Shown here: positions 44,555-56,500 of the stretch, piece after piece
How positions within the stretch are numbered: position 1 is the stretch's first letter
Layout: each line of letters begins with the position of its first letter
Assembly: GCA_020152595.1 (NCBI GenBank)
Contig: JAIGNY010004302.1
Coordinates: 339,501 to 403,500 of the forward strand
Direction of reading: 5' to 3'
Source of the DNA: Chiridota heheva
Taxonomy: Eukaryota > Echinodermata > Holothuroidea > Apodida > Chiridotidae
Length of the DNA: 64,000 nucleotides
Translations under genes and position numbers: made by a program
Notes under the pieces: generated by a model
Databases searched by the model: none
What the model saw: only the letters and a program-made list of their open reading frames with translations
Told to the model about the DNA's origin: nothing

Positions 44555-47500
44555 CTGAAAGAGAGAGACAGATGACGAAAGGCCTTATGTTATTCGATAA
44601 GTTTTGATGGTGTATGTTTCCCATACATCATCATCTACTGGATTGATCTTTAAATCTAGTTTTTCACAAACAATGTTGTTCATCATTTATCAGTCTCTTC
44701 ATCCCTTAATTGTTTTATGCTATTGAAGTAAAAATGTGAATATTTAAATATTTAAATTCAGTGCTAATGATGTAATATATTTCAACATTAATGTTAGTCC
44801 CAGGACAAATATTCTCATGAACATTCAAAAGTTTATTTAAATGAGTAAATAAACAAGTTTTATCTCTGTTGGGATTTCTGCCTTACAGCCTAGTTCTAGA
44901 GGTTTTCTTCTAATATTTTATTGATCAGTGCAGGTAATTTTAAAGGGAAATTTGGTAAAATCATTGGAAAAATTTGGTAAAATCATTGGAAAAATTTGGT
45001 AAAATCATTGGAAAAATTTGGTAAAATCATTGGGAAAATTTGGTAAATCATTGGAAAAATTTGGTAAAACCATTGGAAAAATTTGGTAAACATTTGGCAT
45101 CATTTTCCGAAAATAGTGGGAGATTTTATGATCCAAATGCCTAAAGTGGGCCAATAGAGACCAGAATGCAACAATGAGTTTTATTTAGAAATTGCTTGCA
45201 GGAAACCAGTCTTAAACTGTTTTCAACTAGACAGGAGGCCAAGCCTTGAAAACATATGTCATTAATAAAGGTGGATTAAATTTAACTATCAAAGAGGATT
45301 ACAGTTGCTACAAGATTCTGCAACAAACCCTCCGACAAAAAAAATCAACACAATGGGTAGTATTTGTCACAAACTTACGTCTCGTCCTCAACATATTTGA
45401 TAACGGCAAAAGCTTTGCGGTCTAGTATTCTCATAAACTGTTGTAGGTGAGCTTCTCGGATCCCACCGATTGGATGAAGAAGAAACATCTTCCGACAAAG
45501 AGAATAAAAGAAATATCTAGCGATTTATCTCAGCATCTGTAAAGTTTTGCATTTAAATTTGTCAGGTCACATTTGTTCTTGCTATTGCTATTCTTTACAG
45601 GTATACAGACTGGCAAAGATTTTATATGTGACAGAATGAGCTTTATGAACAAAACTGCATGCACTGAGTAGTCTTTAAATTATGTCAATAGCTCCTGTAG
45701 TTTCCAAGTTATACGGCTAATCAAAGTTTGGATAATTCTTCATGTATGCTGGATCGCACAAAAATTAACCGCCAAGTTAGAAAGTATTGCGGAGACAATG
45801 GAAATTTATTGGGCACATACTTGGGCAAGGCTCAAGCAATGACTGCAAGACAGCTTTGACGTCGTCACCTGAAGGGCGTAGAAAGCAAGGAAGACCCATA
45901 ACTACATATCGATGTCCAGTGGAAAAGGAGAGAGTCGAAACAGGATGGAGGACATGGGCAGAAGCACGGGTTACAGCAACCAGCACGAAAGAATGGAGAA
46001 GTTTGGTGAAGGCCCTATGTGCCACCCAAGCATGTGGAGGATATGTGAGGTGGAGGCCCTATGTGCCACCAAGCATGCGGAGGATAAGTGAGGTGGAGGC
46101 TCTATGTGCCCCCAAGCATGCGGAGGATAGGTGAGGTGGAGGCCCTATGTGCCACCAATCACGCGGAGTATAGGTGAGGTGGAGGCCCTATGTGCCACCA
46201 AGCATGCGGAGGATAGGTGAGGTGAAGGCACTATGTGCCACCAAGCATGCGGAGGATAGGTGAGGTGGAGGCCCTATGTGCCACCAAGCATACGGAGGAT
46301 AGGTGAGGTGGAGGCCCTATGTGCCACCAAGCACGCGGAGGATAGGTGAGGTGGGGGCCCTATGTGCCACCAAGCACACGGAGGATAGGTCAAGTGAAGG
46401 CACTATGTGCCACCAAGCATCGGAGGATAGGTGAGGTGGGGCCCTATGTGCCACCAAGCATACGGAGGATAGGTGAGGTGGAGGCCCTATGTGCCACCAA
46501 GCACGCGGAGGATAGGTGAGGTGGGGGCCCTATGTGCCACCAAGCATGCGGAGGATAGGTGAGGTGGAGGCCCTATGTGCCACCTAAGCATGCGGAGGAT
46601 AGGTGAGGTGGAGGCCCTATGTGCCACCCAAGCAGGGGAAGGATAGATGAGGTTGAGGCCCTATGTGCCACCAAGCGTGCGAAGGATAGGTGAGGTGCAG
46701 GCCCTATGTGCCAACCAAGCAGGCGGAGGATAGGTGAGGTGGGGAGGCCCTATGTGCCACCAAGCAAGCGGAGAATAGGTGAGGTGGAGGCCCTATGTGC
46801 CACCAAGCAGGCGGAGGATACGTGAGGTTGAGGCCTTATGTGCCACCAAGCATGCGGAGGATAGGTGATGGTGACTGCAAAAGAGAGGACAGCTCAAAAT
46901 CTTTCATATAATTCAAATTTCTGTCGTAAACGTCAGTCACTGAAAATCTTCAGACCGTTTTCTCCTGCTATTTTGATTGAGGGTATGATGGAAATTTGAA
47001 AGTTCTTTATTATATTCAACTACTCCCATTCTAATTTGCAGGTTTTCTTGTTATGTCACAAAATTGTAATAAGATTGGCATAATCTATTATAATTAAGAC
47101 CCTGAATTTCAAAATGCTAGAAAACTCAATCAATTTTGAAACTTTTGTTTCTATTTTCATGAATTATAGGAATATAATACTTACTTCTTTCTGGAATGTA
47201 CCAACAAGCGTTTCTGGATGGATAACCTGATTAAACTGCAGTCTGTAAGACAAAATATGGCACAATTTCAAGTATGATTTAAAATCCTTTCCTGAGCCGA
47301 GAAGAACCATTAGACCAGTACTTATCCTTTACTTATCCTTTACTTATCTTACTTGATTTCTGGGGTGTGAGCGGATGAGTTTGTTTGTTTGTTTGGTGAG
47401 GCTTAACGGCACCATGACAGCAAAGGTCAAATTGTACCCGAGAGGTTAGATTATATCAGATGTAGGGGAAAAAAGGTAAGAAGAATTATCTGAAAAAGGT

Positions 47501-50500
47501 TGAAAATCAATAGGCATGAAGCTATGATCATGAGAGGAAGTGCAATACGTAACAAAGTATGAAAGCAGGGGGAGATGTGGAAGGAAGACTAAATATAGTT
47601 ATAGAGGGGGGTATGATGAAGAAAGAAGATAATTTTATGCGGGGAATTTTTGAGGAAGAGCTCGGCAGTGTATTTGTAAGGAGCGAAGGAAGCTCTGGGG
47701 AGGTCGTACAAGGGGCAGTCAATGAGGGCAGTGAGTGGGCAGTGACAGTTATTGCAGAGGGGTGGCAGAGCTTCTAAGGAGGTGGGAGTGCGTGCGATGG
47801 GTGTGGCCAATCCTGAGGCGGGAAATGTGGGCGTTGTCCTTATGAGAGAGATTGTGAATAGTGAGCTGAATGACACCAGTCCATCGCAGGTTAACATTTC
47901 AGCAATGCTGGTACTCATTTTACAGCTGAGTGGACTGAAGCAAGTGTTAATAAACTTTTCAGATACTTTTAAATACCTTAATGACAACAAGTCGCTCATT
48001 TTCAAGTGCATAAAAAAACCTACATGCTATCAATAATGTTCAAATGTATTCTCATTCACTTCTTATCTTTATTTAAAGATCCTCTAATGTACAAATGATC
48101 CACATTAAACCCCTACTCTACCACGCAGCGATATTACCGCCATTTTGGGTGGCCTGTCTTTGATCCAGCCTCCCAGGCGCATTTAAAAAAAAGTGCAGGT
48201 AGAGCAAGGGTTAAACATCTATGAACATGTGGCAATTTCTATCATGGTTATAGCATTATCAAATCCTGGGCAGATCAAGGATTTTGATGGTTTGGTTTGC
48301 TTTGTTGATGTTTAACGGCACCGCGACAGTCAGAGTCAAATGTGCCATGAGGGTGTAAGTAGATTATGGTGTAAGAGTTAGGATAGTGAGGAGATGGAAG
48401 GTTTGTAAGGGAAAAAATGGGTGAAAAGCAGAAGGAAAAAAAAAGAGGTGAGTGAGGTTAGGTGTAGAAAGGGAGGGAAGGGGGAATTAAATATGGTGGA
48501 GGATTTTGTTCTGGCGGAGGAAGTTGATGGATGTTTGAGGAAGAATTGCTTTCGAAAAGGTCAGAGATTGAGGATAGTGAGGAGAGAAGAGATTTGGACT
48601 TCTGGTATAGGGGACAGGTTACGAAGATATGCTTGATGGAGAGATTGGTGTTACAAGTGGGGCAGAGAGGGGTAGGGGTATGATTTTGAATTCTAAAAAA
48701 AAAGTTTCGTTTTTAAGTTATGGCTGATCATAATTTGGATCAATTTTTTAATCTATTTATCAATCACAATCACAAATTTCAACAGGGTAGCCCACTCAAT
48801 AAGAGCAGGTCTTCCATGAGGCCATGCAGTGTACACAATAAATATTAACACAATTCAAAACAAGTAACGGTCAAAACAAGTAACGGTCAAAACAAGTAAC
48901 GGTCAATACAAGTAACGGTCAAAACAAGTAACGGTCAAAACAAAGTAACGGTCAAAACAAGTAACGGTCAAAACAAGTAACGGTCAAAACAAGTGACAGT
49001 CAAAACAAGTGACAGTCAAAACAAGTGACGGTCAAAACAAGTGCCCAGTCAAAACAAGTGACAGTCAAAACAAGTGACGGCCAAAACAAGTGACGGTCAA
49101 AACAAGTAACAGGTCAAACACAATGCAGCCAAAACAAGTAGACGGTCAAAACAAGTGGCCAGTCAAAACAAGTGGACGGTCAAAACAAGTAACGGTCAAA
49201 ACAAGTAACGGTCAAAACAAGTAACGGTCAAAACAAGTAACGGTCAATACAAGTAACGGTCAATACAAGTAACGGTCAATACAAGTAACGGTCAAAACAA
49301 GTAACGGTCAAAACAAGTAACGGTCAAAACAAGTAACGGTCAAAACAAGTAACGGTCAAAACAAGTAACGGTCAAAACAAGTAACGGTCAAAACAAGTTA
49401 TAGAGGGGGGTATGATGAAGAAAGAAGATAATCTTATCCGGGGAATTTTTGAGGAAGAGCTCGGCAGTGTAATTGTAAGCAGTAAAGGAAGCTCTGGGGA
49501 GGTTGTACAAGGCGCAGTCAATGAGGGCAGTGAGTGGGCAGTAACAGTTATTGCAAAGGGGTGGCAGAGCCTTTAAGGAGGTGGGAGTGCATGAGATGGG
49601 TGTGGCCAATCCTGAGGCGGGAAATGTGGGCGTTGTCCTTATGAGAGAGATTGTGAATAGTGAGCTGAATGACACCAGTCCATCGCAGGTTAACATTTCA
49701 GCAATGCTGGTACTCATTTTACAGCTGAGTGGACTGAAGCAAGTGTTAATAAACTTTTCAGATACTTTCAAATACCTTTATGAAAACAACTCGCTCATTT
49801 TCAAGTGCATAAAAACACCTACATGCTATCAATAATGTCCATATGCATTCTCATTAACTTCTTATCTTTATTTAAAGATCCTCTAATGTACAAATGATCC
49901 ACATTTAACCCGTACTCTACCACGCGGCGATATTAAAGCCATTTTGGGTGGCCTGTCTTTGATCCAGCCTACCAGGCGCATTTAAAAAGAAGTGCAGGTA
50001 GAGTAAGGGGTAAAGATCTATGAAGATATAGCAATTTCTATCATGTTATAACATTATTAAATCCTGGGCAGATCAAGGATTTTGATGGATTGGTTTGGTT
50101 TGTTGATGTTTAACGGCACGGCGACAGTCAGAGTCAAATGTGCCATGAGGGTGTAAGTAGATTATGGTGTAAGAGTAAGGATAGTGAGGAGATGGAAGGT
50201 TTGTAAGGGAGAAAATGGGTGAAAAGCAGAAGAAAAAAAAAGAGGTGAGTAAGGTTAGGTGTAGAAAGGGAGGGAAGGGGGAATTTAATATGGTGGATGA
50301 GGTTGTTCTGGCGGAGGAAGTTGATGGATGTTTGAGGAAGAATTGCTTTCAAAAAGGTCAGAGATTGAGGATAGTGAGGAGAGAAGAGACCTGGAGTTCT
50401 GGTATAGGGGACAGGTTACGAAGATATGCTTGATGGAGAGATCGGTGTTACAAGTGGGGCAGAGAGGGATAGGGGTATGATTTTGAATTCTAAAAAAAAA

Positions 50501-53500
50501 GAGTTTTGTTTTTGAGTTATGGCTGATAATAATTTGGATCAATTTTTTAATCTATTTATCAATCACAATCACAAATTTCAACAGGGCAGCCCACTCAGTA
50601 AGAGCAGGTCTTCCATGAGGCCATGCAGTGCACACAATAAATATAAACACAATTCAAAACAGGTAATGGTCAAAACAAGTAACGGTCAAAACAAGTAACG
50701 GTCAATACAAGTAACGGTCAAAACAAGTAACGGTCAAAACAAGTAACGGTCAAAACAAGTAACGGTCAAAACAAGTAACGGTCAAAACAAGTAACGGTCA
50801 AAACAAGTGACGGTCAAAACAAGTGACGGTCAAAACAAGTGACGGTCAAAACAAGTGACGGTCAAAACAAGTAACGGCCAAAACAAGTGACGGCCAAGTA
50901 ACGGTCAAAACAAGTAACGGTCAAAACAAGTAACGGTCAAAACAAGTAACGGTCAATACAAGTAACGGTCAATACAAGTAACGGTCAATACAAGTAACGG
51001 TCAAAACAAGTAACGGTCAAAACAAGTAACGGTCAAAACAAGTAACGGTCAAAACAAGTAACGGTCAAAACAAACGGCAGTCAAAACAAGTAACGGTCAA
51101 AACAAGTAACGGTCAAAACAAGTAACGGTCAAAACAAGTGACGGTCAAAACAAGTGACAGTCAAAACAAGTGACAGTCAAAACAAGTGACGGTCAAAACA
51201 AGTGACGGTCAAAACAAGTAACGGTCAAAACAAGTGACGGTCAAAACAAGTGACAGTCAAAACAAGTGACGGTCAAAACAAGTGACAGTCAAAACAAGTA
51301 ACAGTCAAAACAAGTAACGGTCAAAACAAGTAACAGTCAAAACAAGTGAAGTCAAAACAAGTGACGGTCAAAACAAGTGACAGTCAAAACAAGTGACAGT
51401 CAAAATAAGTGACAGTCAAAACAAGTGACAGTCAAAACAAGTGACGGTCAAAACAAGTGACGGTCAAAACAAGTGACGGTCAAAACAAGTAACGGTCAAA
51501 ACAAGTAACGGTCAAAACAAGTAACGGTCAAAACAAGTAACGGTCAAAACAAGTAACGGTCAAAACAAGTAACGGTCAAAACAAGTAACGGTCAAAACAA
51601 GTGACGGTCAAAACAAGTGACGGTCAAAACAAGTAACGGTCAAAACAAGTAACGGTCAAAACAAGTAACGGTCAAAACAAGTAACGGTCAAAACAAGTAA
51701 CGGTCAAAACCAGTAACGGTCAAAACCAGTAACGGCCAAAACAAGTGACGGCCAAAACAAGTAACGGCCAAAACAAGTAACGGCCAAAACAAGTGACGGC
51801 CAAAACAAGTGACGGCCAAAACAAGTGACGGCCAAAACAAGTGACGGTCAAAACAAGTGACGGTCAAAACAAGTAACGGTCAAAACAATAACGGTCAAAA
51901 CAAGTAACGGTCAAAACAAGTAACGGTCAAAACAAGTAACGGTCAAAACAATAACGGTCAAAACAAGTAACGGTCAAAACAAGTAACGGTCAAAACAAGT
52001 GACGGTCAAAACAAGTGACGGTCAAAACAAGTGACAGTCAAAACAAGTGACGGTCAAAACAAGTGACAGTCAAAACAAGTGACGGTCAAAACAAGTGACG
52101 GTCAAAACAAGTGACGGTCAAAACAAGTAACGGTCAAAACAAGTAACGGTCAAAACAAGTAACGGTCAAAACAAGTAACGGTCAAAACAAGTAACGGTCA
52201 AAACAAGTAACGGTCAAAACAAGTAACAGTCAAAAGGTCAAAACAAGTAACGGTCAAAACAAGTGACGGTCAAAACAAGTAACGGTCAAAACAAGTAACG
52301 GTCAAAACAAGTAACGGTCAAAACAAGTAACGGTCAAAACAAGTAACGGTCAAAACAAGTAACGGTCAAAACAAGTAACGGTCAAAACAAGTGACAGTCA
52401 AAACCAGTAACGGTCAAAACAAGTGACAGTCAAAACAAGTAACGGCCAAAACAAGTAACGGTCAAAACAAGTGACGGTCAAAACAAGTAACGGCCAAAAC
52501 AAGTGACGGCCAAAACAAGTGACGGTCAAAACAAGTGACGGTCAAAACAAGTAACGGTCAAAACAAGTAACGGTCAAAACAAGTAACGGTCAAAACAAGT
52601 AACGGTCAAAACAAGTAACGGTCAAAACAAGTAACGGTCAAAACAAGTAACGGTCAAAACAAGTAACGGTCAAAACAAGTAACAGTCAAAACAAGTAACG
52701 GTCAATACAAGTAACGGTCAAAACAAGTAACGGTCAAAACAAGTAACGGTCAAAACAAGTAACGGTCAAAACAAGTAACGGTCAAAACAAGTAACGGTCA
52801 AAACAAGTAACAGTCAAAACAAGTAACGGTCAATACAAGTAACGGTCAAAACAAGTAACAGTCAAAACAAGTGACGGTCAAAACAAGTAACGGTCAAAAC
52901 AAGTAACGGTCAAAACAAGTAACGGTCAAAACAAGTGACAGTCAAAACAAGTAACGGTCAAAACAAGTAACGGTCAAAACAAGTAACGGTCAATACAAGT
53001 AACGGTCAAAACAAGTAACAGTCAAAACAAGTAACGGTCAAAACAAGTAACGGTCAAAACAAGTAACGGTCAAAACAAGTAACGGTCAAAACAAGTAACG
53101 GGTAAGAATGATAAAATTACATCAAAGAAGACATAAAATAATAGTTACACACAAATAAATACTAAGATAAAAGATACTATGAGAGCATGTAAGATAGAAC
53201 AAGGTAATTAAAATAAAAACCATACAAATAAAATAAGCAGAAATCAAGACAATAAATGAACTGTAATATATACATATTAAAAAAAAGTATAATTGCATTA
53301 TTGAAAACAAAACATAGTCAGTAAAAATTAAACATCAAGATTGCATTTAAAAGAATGAAGAGATTGGCTTGTTCTGTCTATTGCACTTCCATTATTCCAT
53401 GTTTTGACCAATAGAACCATAAAACTTTTTCGATAAAATTCAATTCTGCATTCCATAAATTTTTTTAGTCTTTGGACCTTATTTCGTATGGAAGTTCTTG

Positions 53501-56500
53501 GATGTGTGGCAACAGGTCATTGCACAAATATGGTGGAGCATTATTAGCAACATGTTTATACATCATAATTGCATCTAATTTGGCCAGTTTTTTTTTTTTA
53601 TTTCAATAACACTAAGATCACTGAGCACTTCCTCAATTGGAATCTCCTGAGTCTTCTCCTGTTATATATGTTTCCCAATTTACTATCATTTATTTTACTA
53701 CAATTTTCCCATACAGTGAAACAATATTGGATATGCAGTAGCACATATGCATTAAAAGTAATATCATCTGTTGGTTGAAAATATTTTGCCAGAATTTTCA
53801 AAGAAATGTGAGCTTCTGTTTTACTCTCTTGCAAATAGAATCTATAAGTTCTTCAAAATTCAGAAAACTGTCAATTATAGCACATAAGTATTTTGTAACA
53901 TTGGTTTGCGCTAACCTAAAACCATTTAGCGAAACATTAAAATCACCAAAGACTTGTTTTAAGTAGTTCTATAATGACATGTCAATTATTGAGATATCGC
54001 AATATGTCTTTTTCCATGACATGAAATATGCCTCCACGATACAAAAAACTAATACTCAACTAAGAAATTTTTGCGCAACTAAGCTGGGCTACTTCATAAA
54101 TTACAATTCTAACGTTATGGTATTATATCTAAGAGTCAAGTTTAGCCATCAAAAATGTGCAAAAATAGCATGTGAAACATTAAAAAAATAATTAAAAATC
54201 GTGCTCCATCACCCCACACTGGCACTTTCCAATGTAAGTTGGCAAAAAGAACGAAAAATTGGCCCAGAACATGCCTCTTACTTCAATGATTCATGGTCAC
54301 GTGGACTGAATTACCAAACATGTGCGTGATGCGTGATGAACATAATAGTCATGCAATCGTGTCGTCTGCTAGATCTGCACATCATTTTTTCTTGCATTCA
54401 TCATAAAGAAGTAACGTTAGTGATATTAGCAATTTGTGTCCTGAGTCAGTTTTCTTGAAAAGTATCGTGATATACCAATATATCGCAATATTTTTCTCCA
54501 AGATAATTGATACATAATAGAGCCATGTCGTGACAGCACTAGTTTTAAGGCATTAATCAAATGTTCCAATTGGCATTTTAAGGTCTTTTCAAATTCAGAA
54601 CTAATTTATCATTTTGTATCCACTTATCAACACTTTTCAGACTTTCTTCTAATAGATATTTAATTTCAGTTGTATCATCAGCATACATGTCAATATGGGT
54701 ATGTTTTACTACAGTCGGCAGATCATTAATATTTCTAGAATCCGGCAGTACATTGATCAAAATACTTGTGCTTCATGCAGTGCGATCTCTCATCCTTTCT
54801 CAGCTGGATTATGGCAACTCCCTGCTTAGTAGCATATCACGTGCAAACCTTTAACGCTTGCAAAGGCTTCAAAATCGTGCAGCTCGCATGATTTTTTGCG
54901 TTGATAGACGTGCAAGCGCTTTCCTCCTCTTGCGTATTCTTCATTGGTTGCCCATCCAGCAGAGAATCGATTTCAAGATCTTACTGCATGAGTACAACTG
55001 CATTTTAAAAAATGCGCCTTTATACCTTCAAGATTTGTTGCATATTCATGAGCGTGGACGCGTTGGTCCAAAATCCAACAAGGCTGTCACTTACCTTGTG
55101 GTGCCAAGAACTAATCGTGTCAGTGGGGACTGCGACTTTTCTGTCCTGGGACAACGTTTGTGGAATAATCTACCTATTGCAATCTGTCAGGCTCAATCTG
55201 TTTATACTTTTAAGAAGGCCCTTAACCCTTACTCTACCACGCGGCGATATTATCGCCGTTTTGGGTGCCCCGTCTTTGGCCCCGCCTCCCGAGCGCATTT
55301 TCAAAATAGTGCTGGTAGAGTAAGGGTTAATCAACCCGCGACATATGCGCCCACCCGAAAATATAGGCAGCATGATCCCGGTGGGCGGCCCAGCGGGTCC
55401 CGACAGCGAAAGGGGCCCGACTTTTCTGCCTGGAAGACAGAGGACCCTTCAATAATCACGTCTTCATTAACCCTTACTCTACCACGCGGCGATATTATCG
55501 CCGTTTTGGGTGCCCCGTCTTTGGCCCCGCCTCCCGAGCGCATTTTCAAAATAGTGCTGGTAGAGTAAGGGTTAATCAACCCGCGACATATGCGCCCACC
55601 CGAAAATATAGGCAGCATGATCCCGGTGGGCGGCCCAGCGGGTCCCGACAGCGAAAGGGGCCCGACTTTTCTGCCTGGAAGACAGAGGACCCTTCAATAA
55701 TCACGTCTTCATTAACCTTCACTTTACCACGGCGATATTATCGCCGTTTTGGGTGCCCCGTCTTTGGCCCCGCCTCCCGAGCGCATTTTCAAAATAGTGC
55801 TGGTAGAGTAAGGGTTAAGACTCATCTTTTTCCTACTGATTAAGTTTTATGCTGTCTATGATATTTGATTTCTTGTTTAGTTCATCTGGTTTTTGATTTT
55901 TACCAGTTCTTTATGCTTGTATATTGTCCTGCATTTCTTTTATTTTTTGATATTGTATATTAAGAGTTTGTCTATGTATTATCAATTTTATTGTAAAGCT
56001 CCTCAATCCACTGGAGAGGTAGTATATAAATAAGTGCAGATATAATAATAATGAAAATAGTAATACGAAAAGGGCCTCGAGTCAATCCTTGTTGTACTCC
56101 AGTACTTATATTTTTATCATCAGACACAGCACCTTTATTTGCTACAAAATCATGTCTTTCTTGAAGAAATGATGAAAACAACTTAATCACTTATTTTAAG
56201 CAACCATAAAACTAAGGCTTTGTTTAAAGTAAAATGTGATGATTCACAGTATTGAATGCTTTGCTTAGATTAATAAAGGAAACACCAATTAAAAAACCTT
56301 CATAATTTTCTTAGACTAAAATTCTAACATGTTTATAATAATGCTGTTTCACATGAATGAATGGGTCAAAAACTGAACTGACTTTTATTTAAAGTACTGG
56401 GTCCAACAAAATTGTACAACTGATTGTAAACAGCTTTTTCACTTATTTTTGTGACAATTGCGAGAACTAATATTGTTCTATAGTTTCCCACTTCATATTT

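Larger units (their letters stand above)
47597..51194. repeat. 1.8-kb tandem segmental duplication
   Basis: 47597-49395 and 49396 onward begin at the same bases (AGTTATAGAGGGGGGTATG) and stay collinear at an offset near 1799: LINE fragment, SINE-like repeat, TTAA-flanked MITE, a second LINE fragment, then the start of the 16-bp array. Differences are scattered single bases, so the event is fairly recent. The first copy ends inside the array; in the second the array runs on to 53103. Confidence 0.88.

Noticed and set aside
50655-53103. CRISPR array
   Set aside because: Contiguous 16-bp units without spacers, in animal DNA with spliced genes.
54858-55568. 236-codon protein at 54.9-55.6 kb as a host gene
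   Set aside because: LINE C-terminus that reads on into MITE and spacer sequence after FKKAL.
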